A DNA stretch of 64,000 bases, from assembly GCA_964020085.1 (NCBI GenBank), contig CAXHUQ010001439.1, positions 62,501-126,500 of the forward strand, read 5' to 3'. Positions 22,201 through 29,110 of this stretch are shown piece after piece; position 1 is the stretch's first letter, and every line of letters begins with the position of its first letter. The notes below the pieces were generated by a model that saw nothing but the letters and a program-made list of their open reading frames with translations, was not told where the DNA came from and made no database searches. This DNA comes from Micromussa lordhowensis. Taxonomy: Eukaryota; Cnidaria; Anthozoa; Scleractinia; Lobophylliidae. The position numbers and the translations under genes are program-made.

Positions 22201-25200
22201 ACTTTTACAAGGTAACCTGGAAGGGCTGTCGGAAGACCAGAGACGACAATTTTCGTCTCTAGTAACGGAATATGAGGATATCTTTTCGAAGGACAGCTCT
22301 GATTTAGGAAAGTCAGGCCTCTTGGAACATGCCATCGACACGGGTGATTGCAAGCCAGTGAAGCAGCCTCCCCGTCGGGTACCGCCCTACCAGCGAGAGG
22401 TTATTGATAAGCAACTAGATGAGCTCCTAGCTACAGGCAGGATTGAACCGTCTCAAAGTCCATGGAGCAGTCCGGTAGTGCTTGCGAGAAAACATGATGG
22501 GACATATCGTATGTGTATTGACTTTCGTAAACTCAACCAGTCTACGAAGAAGGATGCCATTCCCCTGCCTCGGACAGATGATTTGTTGGAGGCCTTAGGT
22601 GGGGCTCAGTGGTTTTCTAGCCTAGATTTAGCTTCGGGGTACTGGCAAATGCAGGTGAAAGAAGAGGAAAGGCCTAAAACAGCTTTCTCAACTCATCGTG
22701 GACAGTTTCAGTGGACAGTGATGCCATTTGGATTGACAAATGGCCCAGCTAGCTTCACCAGATTAATGAACCTTGCACTCAGTGGTCTCACCTGGGCCCA
22801 CTGTTTAGTGTATTTGGATGGTATCATCATCTGGGCTCCTACCTTTGAAGATCACATTCACCGTCTCCTGCTGGTGTTTGATCGTATAAGGGCTGCTGGT
22901 TTGAAACTAAAGCCATCGAAGTGCCGTTTTCGTAGAAAGGAAGTTGTCTTTGTAGGACATGTCGTGTCTTCTGACGGGATCAAGACTGACCCTGAGAAAG
23001 TTAAAGCTGTTGAAACATAGCCAGTCCCACTTAATGTCAAAGAGCTTTAAAGCTTCCTCGGACTTGCTAGCTATTACAGGAAATTCATCCTTGGGTTTTC
23101 CATCATTGCTGAACCTCTGTACCAGCTGTGTAGGAAGACTGTCGTTAAGTTGGCAACAGAAACAGCAGGCAGCATTTGAGGAACTGAAAGGCCGTCTGAT
23201 AAGCGCGCCAGTGCTAGCTTACCCCAATTTCAGTGCTGAGGCAGGGTCTTTCATACTTGACACTGACGCAAGCCAGTATCAGGGAATTGGAGCAGTTCTA
23301 TCTCAACAGCAGCAGGATGGGACAGAGCGGGTGATTGCTTATGGTAGTCGCTCCTTGAACGAACATGAAAAGAATTATTGCACCACTCGGTTGGAAATGC
23401 TTGCTTTAGTGACGTATGTTAACTACTTCCGGTACTATTTGTTAGGGCGACGGTTCTGTGTACGAACTGACCATTCCTCATTGAGATGGTTGAGGTCCTT
23501 TAACGAGCCTCAAGGGCAGGTGGCTCGTTGGCTTGAACGCCTAGGTTTTGTAGGCCAGGTTTGACAAAAGAAGTTCATCGGTATTGCAGCAGCTGCCTGA
23601 CATGTGCCATGTGCAAGCCCAGGCCTAGACCAAAGGCACCCCTGCATCCGATACCATCTGGAAACCCTATGCAAAGAATCCACATTGACATAATTGGCCC
23701 CTTACCAAGGTCTCGAAGGGGAAATCGCTACATTCTGACTGTACAATGCAGTTTTACAAAGTGGGCGGAGGCGTATGCAATTCCAAATCAACGTGCCACA
23801 ACTTGTGCAAGGGTGTTGGTAAAGAACTGGATTTGTCGGTATGGCGTGCCAGACAGCATACACAGCGATCAAAGAAGAAACTTCGAGTCCCAGGTGTTTG
23901 AGGAAATGTGCCATTTGTTGAACATCAACAAAACTCGGTCAACTGCGTATCATCCAGAGGGCAATGGGCAAGTTGAGAATCTGCACAAGACCCTTAAGAG
24001 CATGCTGAAAGCCAGAGTTGACGATGATCCACAGGGCTGGGATGAACAACTAGATTACTGCATGATGGCCTTCAGGACCACTCCTCCACGGAACATACAC
24101 CATTTGAGCTAATGTTTGGGAGGGAGATGAGGATACCCCTGGATGTAATGATTGGCAGTGGGCCCATGGACAGTGAAAACAGTTACTCTGAATTCGTAGC
24201 AGACCTTCAGGGTAGCCTAGAAGCTGCATACCGTGATGTGCGGCAAAACCTCAAGGTTGCTCAGCGTCGTCAGAAAGATGCATACGACAAGGGAGTGAGA
24301 CATATGCTGTTTCAACCTGGTGATTTAGTGTTGCGCTACGATCCACAACTGAAACCAGGTGAAGTAAACAAGTTCCATCGACAGTGGGAGGGACCATATG
24401 AGATAGTGAAGCGAGTCACTGATGTTACATACCGGGTGAAGAAGGTCAGGGGACATTCTAGGAAGTCTCAAGTAGTCCATTTCAACAACTTGCGGTTGTA
24501 CAAGAGAAGGCAGGAAGGAAGCATAGAGGAAACGGGTGCCAAGGAAGCAGTGGATGCACCTGTAGGAGGCAACGGAGCTGGTGAACAGGTACAGACAGCA
24601 TCGGAGGAGGTGGTATCAATGAAACCTGATATAGCTACCAGTGGAACCGAGGAAGAGGCTGTCTGGGTCGCAGCTAGAAGTGAAGGGTACAATGAGGTTG
24701 TCGATATGCCAGACGAGAGCGCAAGCGGGGATCCGCCCTACCTCGCTAAATCTGCTTCGGACGGAGAAGTTGAACAGGGTGCTGGAAGTGACCACGTGGT
24801 AGATATACCGGCTGCTGAGGGAGGTGGACTGTTAGATGATGCCCAAGGTTGTTGCAGGAATGGGGAAGAGAACAAAGAACATGAACAGGAGGTCGAAGAG
24901 GAGCAGCCAGTTGGTCAGAGCCAAAGACCAGCACGCATAAGAAGATCCCCAGACCGTTATGGTGAATGGATTCTGAATAGTTTACAGCAGATAACTGACC
25001 GCTTAAAGATGTTTGAGGACAAGCAGATGCAGGACAAGGAGCGGATAAAGAAACTGAAGCCAATATTGCTGAAGAAGGCTAGAGCACTGCGAGAACTTTG
25101 ATAGTATTCAAACTGTTTCAGAACTTTGTTAAGAGACTAAATCAACGGATTGACTTTATTTTGTTGTAGTACACGGAATGATCGTGAATCTGGAGATTCA

Positions 25201-26958
25201 TTCTTTGTAGTAGAGGGGAAAGTGTAATGGGACACTTCCTGTATGATACATGGTGTAAGAATCGGATAGAAAACACGTGGCAAGAATCGTTTTGAACAAC
25301 TTGTTGTATGTCACTCGGCTACACGATTAAAACAATTAAAACGAGTTCAGGAATCGTCTATACTTTCCTGTGTGGCGTTTATTACATTATAGTATTCCAG
25401 ATAAAAACTATTTTAAGTTGCACGATGGGTGGCATATAACGACCACACACAAAATATGTTTCCGAACAAACAATACACCTTTAGTCAGCGTCACATTTAC
25501 GGATGAGTAAAGATGGTCACCTTTATGACTGTTGAAGATGAGAGTGTTATTAATCCTTACCAACATAACCCATTAAAACATATTCTAGGTACAAAATGGA
25601 TCTAAAGAACGTTCTTATATGTTATTCTTGCAGCGGGTCTTAAATCTTCCAGCATTGTGGGAAACAGCCAGAATTTTTTGACATGGCTGGATAAATGGTT
25701 AAAGCCTGTGACTCGTCAATCTTCTTACTGGAATCGCTGTTACCAGGCAACTGTAAATGGCTGGTCCTCCTATACCTTCCATTCAAACTGTGACGGCAAA
25801 GGTCCCACTGTCACAATCATCCGTGTTGGAAAATATATTTTTGGAGGATACACGAGTGTCTCCTGGAGTAAGTGACATGATCAAGTTCATCTTATCACAG
25901 GCCACCCAAGCTCAAGCTGTGAGTCAGCGATTATCATTTTGCGCAATAGAGGTCACAAGAGTTTAAAAAGGAATTAAAAAAAAATGAATATTTACAATAT
26001 GGTTTAGGAATTTAAGGTTAGAAAATTCTTAACAAAACGCCTTACCTTACTTCCACGATGTATAACTTGTTCTGTTTACCTATATCTTCACTGATTCGGG
26101 AGATATCGAGATGTAAGACCTTTATAGGAAGCGGTAACTTACCACTTTCGCTTCAATTCATTAAAGTAAGGGAATAGATAGAAAAGGAAATACCAAAGAA
26201 AGGAAAGTAAGTCAGCCACGCTAACAATTTTCTGGTTAACTCATCGCAATAAACAGGCTATTAACGGCATGGTGTTCCTGGCTAACTGACAGTTTGACAG
26301 CTCGATTCTTAAGTAATTGATAAAATAGGGCATGGAAATTATATTCAGTCTGAAATGGGGGCAGCGGTACCCAGTCTCTCACGGGGCTTGCTCATACCAG
26401 AATTGAAATTATTGAAAACTTAAACCACAATTAACATACAGGAACAAGAGAACTTAAGATTAACACTACAAGAAATAATGCTGACCTACGAATAATAGTA
26501 CAATCTTGTGAACCACGAATCAAATTATCGTTGGAATACGACATTAAGAAACTGTTTAAAGTGTCAGTAGACATCATAAATGTTGGACTTCTTTTTCTAT
26601 TGTGTATTTCAAATTAGGTTCCAGTTGTTCATATCGCTACGATTCAGCAGCCTTTCTCTTTTCATTGGTTAACAAGCCTGGTTGGCAGCCACTAAAGCTA
26701 GATCAAACAGGAAAGTATAGTTATCAGAGAAGTCATTCCATCTACAGCTGCTCTTCCTATGGACCAACATTTGGAGGAGGATACGACATTTACATTGCCA
26801 ACAACGCTGCATCAAACACCAACTCATACTCAGAACTTGGCTACACCTACGTCCTGCCAGCTGGCAACAGCTATGGATCCTCCTTCACACGATCATTCCT
26901 GGCCGGAAGTTACTACTTCCGACCTGACGAAGTCGAAGTGTTCTATAAAACTACCTGA
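4360..26958 (+). CDS. Gene A: secreted H-lectin-like/Kazal/C-type lectin/EGF/TLDc protein, 18 exons
   Basis: Hand-spliced exons: 4360-4435, 4584-4939, 8395-8559, 11435-11545, 12565-12690, 12773-12866, 13246-13464, 13574-13950, 14237-14404, 14677-14787, 14965-15081, 15341-15431, 15747-16121, 16322-16444, 16761-16883, 17482-17616, 25634-25867, 26618-26958. All junctions are GT-AG, phases agree, and the frame is open for 1113 codons. The protein starts with a signal peptide ([13 protein letters not shown]). Then come six H-type-lectin-like repeats in two blocks (about 30-309 and 383-670) flanking a Kazal module (310-382), then a C-type lectin (671-795), three EGF-like modules (796-922) and a TLDc domain (923-1113). 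No transmembrane segment is visible, so secretion is likely. Carbohydrate binding is inferred from family; the biological role is unknown. Intron 16 is swollen to 8 kb by transposons. The H-lectin assignment is the least certain, since the repeats are diverged. Confidence 0.88.
4966..8225. repeat. Octanucleotide polypyrimidine array filling intron 2 of gene A
   Basis: About 3.2 kb of the 3455-bp intron consists of variants of an 8-nt unit (CCCTTGTC or TTCCCTTG). The densest run, about 5441-5557, is nearly perfect TTCCCTTG units. The plus strand is almost pure C and T; the template strand reads GGGGACAAGGGGACAAGG, a dense G-quadruplex-forming pattern. Islands such as CTTATAGGTTTTCC (about 5352, 6032, 6137, 7696) and CAGGTCAGCTGG punctuate the array. 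Because the unit length is 8 and lacks stops, long open frames exist in all frames; they are artefacts. Confidence 0.95.
8560..9731. other. Intron 3 of gene A, first part: no exon seen
   Basis: No splice-flanked coding segment fits between exons 3 and 4, and the phases of exons 3 (ends phase 0) and 4 (starts phase 0) join directly. The region contains a short palindrome-like GGGGGTCTGGGGCATGCTCC at about 9038, a motif that recurs in cnidarian and fish repeats. A short inverted echo of TTTGGTGGTAAACAAAACC (about 8800 and 9330) suggests repeat-derived DNA. The same sequence is present in copy B. Confidence 0.5.
9736..10262. mobile_element. Possible TTAA-flanked MITE, 3' end eroded
   Basis: It begins after a TTAA with CTCTTTGACTGCCAAGGGCG. 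In copy B the homologous segment ends in a GGTTAAAGGGTTAA string, which is missing in copy A. TTAA flanks with short CYCTTTRA-like ends suggest a piggyBac- or Kolobok-type non-autonomous element. The inverted ends match only weakly, so the call is tentative. Confidence 0.35.
10340..10394 (-). ncRNA. Candidate hammerhead-ribozyme-like motif beside Penelope-like fragment
   Basis: On the minus strand, CTGAAGAG (10393-10386) is followed by a 6-bp stem with a short loop (10385-10369), then GAAA, then a small potential stem III (TATT pairing with AATA). This is the CUGANGA-stem II-GAAA order of a hammerhead core. Copy B has the same arrangement at 42608-42560, with a G-to-A change (stem becomes G-U on RNA) that keeps the stem. 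Stem I is not obvious, and the strand is opposite to the RT fragment, so activity is doubtful. Penelope-like elements are known to carry hammerheads. Confidence 0.4.
10495..11075 (+). pseudogene. Penelope-like element reverse transcriptase fragment in intron 3
   Basis: Reading across at least two frame breaks gives [14 protein letters not shown], then [17 protein letters not shown] and [12 protein letters not shown], then [17 protein letters not shown] and [12 protein letters not shown]. The AMG-x-K-M-A-P-P-x-A-N motif and the LDDI catalytic box, in this order, are characteristic of Penelope-like reverse transcriptases. No GIY-YIG endonuclease is visible. The same decayed fragment lies in intron 3 of copy B, so the insertion predates the duplication. 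Confidence 0.8.
11546..12132. other. Intron 4 of gene A, repeat-poor part
   Basis: Contains a short TCA/ATC-rich microsatellite (about 11583-11630) that differs in length from copy B. Otherwise it is AT-rich sequence with no recognisable feature. Confidence 0.6.
12133..12487. mobile_element. Copy-A-specific insertion with foldback MITE
   Basis: Copy B jumps directly from CACAGACT to TTTAATATTTTCGC here, while copy A has about 350 extra bases. The last 114 bp (12374-12487) form a foldback: AACAATTATCCTGCGAAATC at the left and its reverse complement at the right, around a GC-rich loop. It is non-coding, and its insertion is younger than the duplication, or it was deleted from B. Confidence 0.65.
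13246..13464 (+). CDS. Gene A exon 7: Kazal-type module
   Basis: This phase 1-1 exon encodes about 73 residues with a cysteine-rich N-terminal stretch ([17 protein letters not shown]) followed by the Kazal pattern [20 protein letters not shown], then C-x(n)-C ending PGSCEG. Kazal modules usually inhibit serine proteases. By alignment to the family, P1 is serine, which is not a trypsin-type residue, so an elastase- or subtilisin-like target or a structural follistatin-type role is possible. Gene B has Q in place of the first E (P2'). Confidence 0.9.
13574..15431 (+). CDS. Gene A exons 8-12: H-lectin-like block II
   Basis: Exons of 377, 168, 111, 117 and 91 nt repeat the lengths and phases of exons 2-6. 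They encode three repeats with the same landmarks: [20 protein letters not shown], then [38 protein letters not shown], then [35 protein letters not shown]. Several N-x-S/T sequons are present. The block is probably a duplicate of exons 2-6 and is H-type-lectin-like at the fold level. Confidence 0.7.
15747..16121 (+). CDS. Gene A exon 13: C-type lectin domain
   Basis: One 375-nt phase 1-1 exon encodes a complete domain of about 125 residues starting [14 protein letters not shown]. It has the WIGL landmark (RSWIGLNDR), a FVWTNKE strand, the [10 protein letters not shown] calcium-site WND motif and a closing cysteine. The first sugar/calcium loop reads QSN ([13 protein letters not shown]), whereas gene B has QPN, the galactose-type motif with the conserved cis-proline. 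Loss of that proline may weaken calcium-dependent sugar binding in gene A. Confidence 0.92.
16322..17616 (+). CDS. Gene A exons 14-16: three EGF-like modules (calcium-binding type)
   Basis: Three phase 1-1 exons (123, 123 and 135 nt) each encode one six-cysteine EGF module. They open with DLEEC, DIDEC and DIDEC and share GSYSC/GSYTC and the GDGKxC-type end. The D-x-D/E-E-C start plus the central N-T-x-G-S-Y stretch fits calcium-binding EGF (EGF_CA, cEGF). They probably act as a rigid calcium-stabilised stalk between the lectin part and TLDc. The third ends with a short RYTAA linker. Confidence 0.93.
16915..17236. mobile_element. Copy-A-specific foldback insertion in intron 15
   Basis: AACAATTATTCCAT at the left and ATGGAATAATTGTT at about 17016 are inverted copies, and GTTGGATATGAAGTGAT has its mirror at about 16990. 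A second inverted pair (TTTTAGTAAATTCT / AGAATTTACTAAAA) marks about 17028 and 17222. Copy B lacks this segment. It is non-coding and possibly composite. Confidence 0.5.
17828..19305. mobile_element. 1.48-kb TIR element with 9-bp target duplication in intron 16
   Basis: The ends start GGGTAGCGAATTCCCACATC and are perfect 70-bp inverted repeats (17828-17897 and 19236-19305). GGTTGATAT flanks both sides (17819-17827, 19306-19314), and copy B has a single, slightly changed site. A 9-bp duplication with long inverted repeats suggests a Mutator-like (MULE) element. No transposase is recognisable. A minus-strand open frame at 18889-19098, beginning [16 protein letters not shown], is of unknown origin. 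Perfect ends imply recent insertion. Confidence 0.85.
19765..20182 (-). mobile_element. 5'-truncated L2-like non-LTR retrotransposon fragment
   Basis: The minus strand (20182 to 19995) encodes a typical non-LTR RT C-terminal tail ([19 protein letters not shown], then [15 protein letters not shown], then [11 protein letters not shown]), followed by an AT-rich 3' end with an AATA repeat at about 19837-19857. GTAT flanks it (19761-19764 and, beyond the nested LTR element, 25392-25395). Copy B has the empty site. The LTR element landed essentially at its 5' truncation point. Confidence 0.8.
20183..20346 (+). repeat. 5' LTR of the Ty3/gypsy element
   Basis: It begins TGTAATGGGACACTTC and ends GTTTGTTACA. 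It pairs with the 3' LTR at 25223-25386; both are 164 bp and collinear without gaps. Confidence 0.95.
20347..20365 (+). promoter_or_regulatory. Primer-binding site of the Ty3/gypsy element
   Basis: TTGGTGTCAGAAGTGGGAT directly follows the 5' LTR. Its TGG start and length fit complementarity to a tRNA 3' end (CCA). I cannot assign the isotype with certainty; leucine is plausible. Confidence 0.8.
20382..21339 (+). pseudogene. gag of the Ty3/gypsy element (capsid and zinc knuckle), frame-broken
   Basis: The first frame (20382 to about 21065) encodes an acidic N-terminus and a capsid-like region ([30 protein letters not shown]) of the retrotransposon gag type. The frame then shifts. A second frame to 21339 encodes a coiled stretch and a CCHC zinc knuckle ([14 protein letters not shown]), the nucleocapsid hallmark. 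The shift falls near 21060-21075, within gag itself, and is therefore damage and not a programmed gag-pol site. Confidence 0.85.
21240..21911 (+). pseudogene. Aspartic protease region of the Ty3/gypsy pol
   Basis: Contains the retropepsin active-site motif [11 protein letters not shown] and the downstream CILGSDFF motif (I-L-G-x-D), in the frame overlapping the end of gag. The frame stops at 21911, and the following pol frame is different, indicating another break. Confidence 0.85.
21965..23020 (+). pseudogene. Reverse transcriptase region of the Ty3/gypsy pol
   Basis: RT motifs appear in order: [61 protein letters not shown] and, at the catalytic box (22811-22822), YLDG in place of the usual YLDD. 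The second catalytic aspartate is therefore lost. The frame ends in TAG at 23018 where family members usually continue with a tryptophan codon. Later RT-connection sequence ([11 protein letters not shown]) follows in the same frame after more stops. Confidence 0.9.
23021..23564 (+). pseudogene. RT connection and RNase H region of the Ty3/gypsy pol
   Basis: RNase H landmarks are [40 protein letters not shown] and [10 protein letters not shown], giving the Asp-Glu-Asp acidic set. The part before about 23130 is in another frame. It ends [13 protein letters not shown] and then stops; the usual tether and zinc-binding HHCC start of integrase are missing, consistent with an internal deletion at about 23560. 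Confidence 0.85.
23561..25101 (+). pseudogene. Integrase region and C-terminal tail of the Ty3/gypsy pol
   Basis: The core shows [11 protein letters not shown] (first D), [11 protein letters not shown] (second D; the usual G after Q is R) and [16 protein letters not shown] (E), the DDE triad. Only the C-x-x-C half of the N-terminal zinc motif remains. A frame change near 24105 leads into a second open stretch (24112-25101) with the [18 protein letters not shown] and [14 protein letters not shown] motifs of the GPY/F-type C-terminal domain, followed by an acidic, low-complexity tail of about 190 residues. Confidence 0.85.
25208..25222 (+). promoter_or_regulatory. Polypurine tract of the Ty3/gypsy element
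   Basis: GTAGTAGAGGGGAAAG-type purine run ending immediately before the 3' LTR, the expected plus-strand primer site. Confidence 0.8.
25223..25386 (+). repeat. 3' LTR of the Ty3/gypsy element
   Basis: It starts TGTAATGGGACACTTC and ends GTTTATTACA. It matches the 5' LTR with about eight substitutions and no indels. Confidence 0.95.
25634..26958 (+). CDS. Gene A exons 17-18: TLDc domain
   Basis: Exon 17 (234 nt) starts with [18 protein letters not shown] and runs to a phase 1 donor at 25867. Exon 18 (26618-26958) encodes [18 protein letters not shown], then [18 protein letters not shown] and the terminal [11 protein letters not shown]. The G-P-x-F-G-G-G-x-D-I-x-I core and the F-x-x-x-E-V-E-V-F end are diagnostic of TLDc. 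Unlike OXR1-type intracellular TLDc proteins, this one sits at the C-terminus of a secreted protein with extra cysteines, a configuration common in coral PAN/EGF/TLDc proteins. Changes against gene B cluster in the last 234 bases. Confidence 0.9.
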
Positions 26959-27007
26959 AGAAATCGCGGAGCTTGGAGTCTAAGCTTTACACACCCTGTT
27001 CAGTAAA

Positions 27008-27013
27008 ATTAAA
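27008..27013 (+). terminator. Polyadenylation signal of gene A
   Basis: ATTAAA lies 50 bp after the stop codon; the same hexamer is kept in gene B at 51873-51878. No canonical AATAAA lies closer. Confidence 0.45.
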
Positions 27014-28798
27014 TCTTTGCTAATATATAAAGGTACATACAAACTGTTAGTAAATTATAGAAGTGCAATGTAATCTGAAAATTTCAGTATCACTGATGGT
27101 ATGTCAAACAGTAGGCTAGTACAAAATCGAGTAGTCACGTGTACGATTAAGACAATTAAACAGTTTACTTTGGGGTTATTTCTGTGGTACTTGCCATTAA
27201 AGGATGGTCTCATGACTTGGTGTTACAACAAGCTAGGACGGTAGCCGAGCTAATGACTTCTTAATGAATTTTCCTTTAAGACTTTCACGTAACTCAAGAA
27301 AACGCGGCGATAGGAGTAATGTTTCTCATTAGAATTCCTTTCGTATGTTTGATTAATACATATATTGTTTACCCGATCGGATAAAAGTAGATAACTTCTC
27401 TGTGTGTCCAGAGTAAATCCTTCGCGCCGAATAAAAAAATTTAATTTTCATAAATAATTTCGAAATTTTCTCGATAAATCTGTAGTCATCTTCAGTAAGA
27501 TTTGGGCATCAGTCATTGTGCTTTCACAAACCACAGTTGTAGTTGATGAACTGCGCGTGGTTCAATAAAAAAATGAACAAGGTAATAGTTTATACTTGCG
27601 CTATACCTTGTACATGCGCAGAACCGTGAAATTATCCCTTAAAAAAGAGAATCTTGTTACTGAGTTTTAATTGATAAAATTCCACGGACATCGTACCAGG
27701 ATAGGTTCCACAGGCTACAGGATTCCAGCTGGTTTTGATTTCTTATGTTATTCAAGTAAAGTGGATTTAGTAAAAGTGGATTGAGAATGTATGATAGTGT
27801 AGGGAGTTTTTTTTTGTTTGTAGTAATTATGAACCGTCTTTTGAGAGTGCTAACGTAGAAAATAAATACTAGTGTCAGACACACCGTTATAAAAGCTTGT
27901 AACAATAAAATAGAGCAGGGTGGAAATATCGCGTTGGTTTCTGTTTACGTTTGTTCTTATTTAGGAGGAGCGAAATCTTTTTTCACTACTTTTACTGTGA
28001 ATTCCCAATGTGCAATTGCCGCTGTGAAACTCGCCTTTAGGGAATCATGATAGTTCCCAAAGTTCTTAATCAAGTCTTGAACGTGTCTTTCTTGAATACA
28101 TCAGTTCCATGATTATCTGCTGGTGCGATTTATTAAAGAAATTAGAAACTCCACCAGCACGCACATTTTTCTTTTGTTAGAAATTTAGTTATGTGAAAGA
28201 GAAACAAAACTATATTATTTGAGAGATATTTTAATTTTACTTGAAAAACATTTTATAATAGTGATGATAACTTTCTACTGAAACAAGTTGCTTAGCCTGG
28301 CTTAACCTGTGCGCATGCGTCATGCATTGCGTACGTAATCACGATAAAAATAAACGTAGCAGGATATCTGCAAATTATTCACAGCCATTGGTCTTCTTGC
28401 TTTAGGATAAAATGCAATGTTTACGATGAACACTGTGTTTGAACATGGAATTTTGCAAAAACAAATGCAAGACTGTATTTTGAGTATAAAATTATGCTTA
28501 ATGCAGAGCTCTCGTTTAGCTGTCTTGTCAGTCGTTAGTTTTCAAAAGTATGTGAAATATTTTATTTCTTATCAAATCGAGATCTATTTTGCTTCAAATA
28601 TACAAGGAAAGCAGTACAAACAAAACGTACAATTAGTTTGTAATAACAATCTTTACTTTCAAGTTTACGAACGTCAGGAGATGATAATAATAACAATAAT
28701 AATAATACAGCATTTGCATTTAAAATGCCACTCGTTTTCGATCCTAGTGCTTCTTTCGTCGAGTTTGAAGGAATTCCAGTTTTGCGCTATTCCATGAA
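27014..28798. other. Duplicated 3' flank of gene A, mostly non-coding
   Basis: AT-rich sequence shared with copy B (51879-53584). Apart from the small minus-strand frame described separately, open frames are not kept between copies. A short AAT/ATA repeat at about 28684-28710 is much longer in copy B. Confidence 0.6.
27657..27905 (-). CDS. Small minus-strand ORF kept in both copies, unknown
   Basis: An 82-codon frame with a hydrophobic N-terminus (MLQAFITVCLTLVFIFYV) followed by a basic stretch and a LESCSLWNLSWYDVRGIL end. Copy B keeps the frame without indels (52518-52766) while nearby non-coding DNA shows several. It could be a short type II or signal-anchored peptide, or a first exon, but I recognise no family and it may be chance. 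Confidence 0.25.
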   Translation of the reverse strand: MLQAFITVCLTLVFIFYVSTLKRRFIITTNKKKLPTLSYILNPLLLNPLYLNNIRNQNQLESCSLWNLSWYDVRGILSIKTQ

Positions 28799-29110
28799 GT
28801 ACTGTTTATTGTGTAGTAAAAGGTGGCTTTAACTCTTAGGTCTGTGGATGAATCAAACTGTGTGACCATTTAAAATAAAGCTATTGAGCAGTACTTTCAA
28901 GTGGTACTGTTTATTATGCTGTACAAGGTGGTTCTAACTTTCAAGTCTGTGGATGAAACCCTAGTGTGTGACCATTCAAATGAAAGCTATTGAGCAGTAC
29001 TTTCATGTGGTACTGTTTATTATGCTGTTCAAGGTGGTTCTAACTTACAAGTTTGTGGATGAGACCCTAGTGTGTAGCTGAGAAGTACTTTCAAGTGGTA
29101 CTGTTTATTT
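28799..29110. repeat. About 105-bp tandem minisatellite (three units plus)
   Basis: Units start with GTACTGTTTATT at 28799, 28904, 29010 and 29098 (spacing 105, 106 and 88). They share GTGGATGAA...CCCTAGTGTG and CTATTGAGCAGTACTTTC. Copy B has the related array at 53585-53880. Confidence 0.85.

Larger units (their letters stand above)
20183..25386 (+). mobile_element. Ty3/gypsy LTR retrotransposon, decayed, in intron 16 of gene A
   Basis: The element has 164-bp LTRs with TG...CA ends, a 4-bp TTAT target duplication (20179-20182 and 25387-25390), a primer-binding site after the 5' LTR and a polypurine tract before the 3' LTR. The internal order is gag, zinc knuckle, protease, reverse transcriptase, RNase H, integrase, which places it in Ty3/gypsy. 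The LTRs differ at about 8 of 164 positions (my count). Several frame breaks, a nonsense codon, a changed RT active site and an internal deletion between RNase H and integrase show it is not autonomous. It is absent from copy B. Confidence 0.95.

Noticed and set aside
20382..25101. Gag/pol frames as candidate domesticated host genes
   Set aside because: They lie between matching LTRs with target duplication, primer site and polypurine tract, and contain several frame breaks and a changed RT active site; this is a decayed insertion.
28417..28797. Plus-strand 126-codon frame downstream of gene A
   Set aside because: The counterpart in copy B is broken early and the frame runs through an AAT microsatellite.
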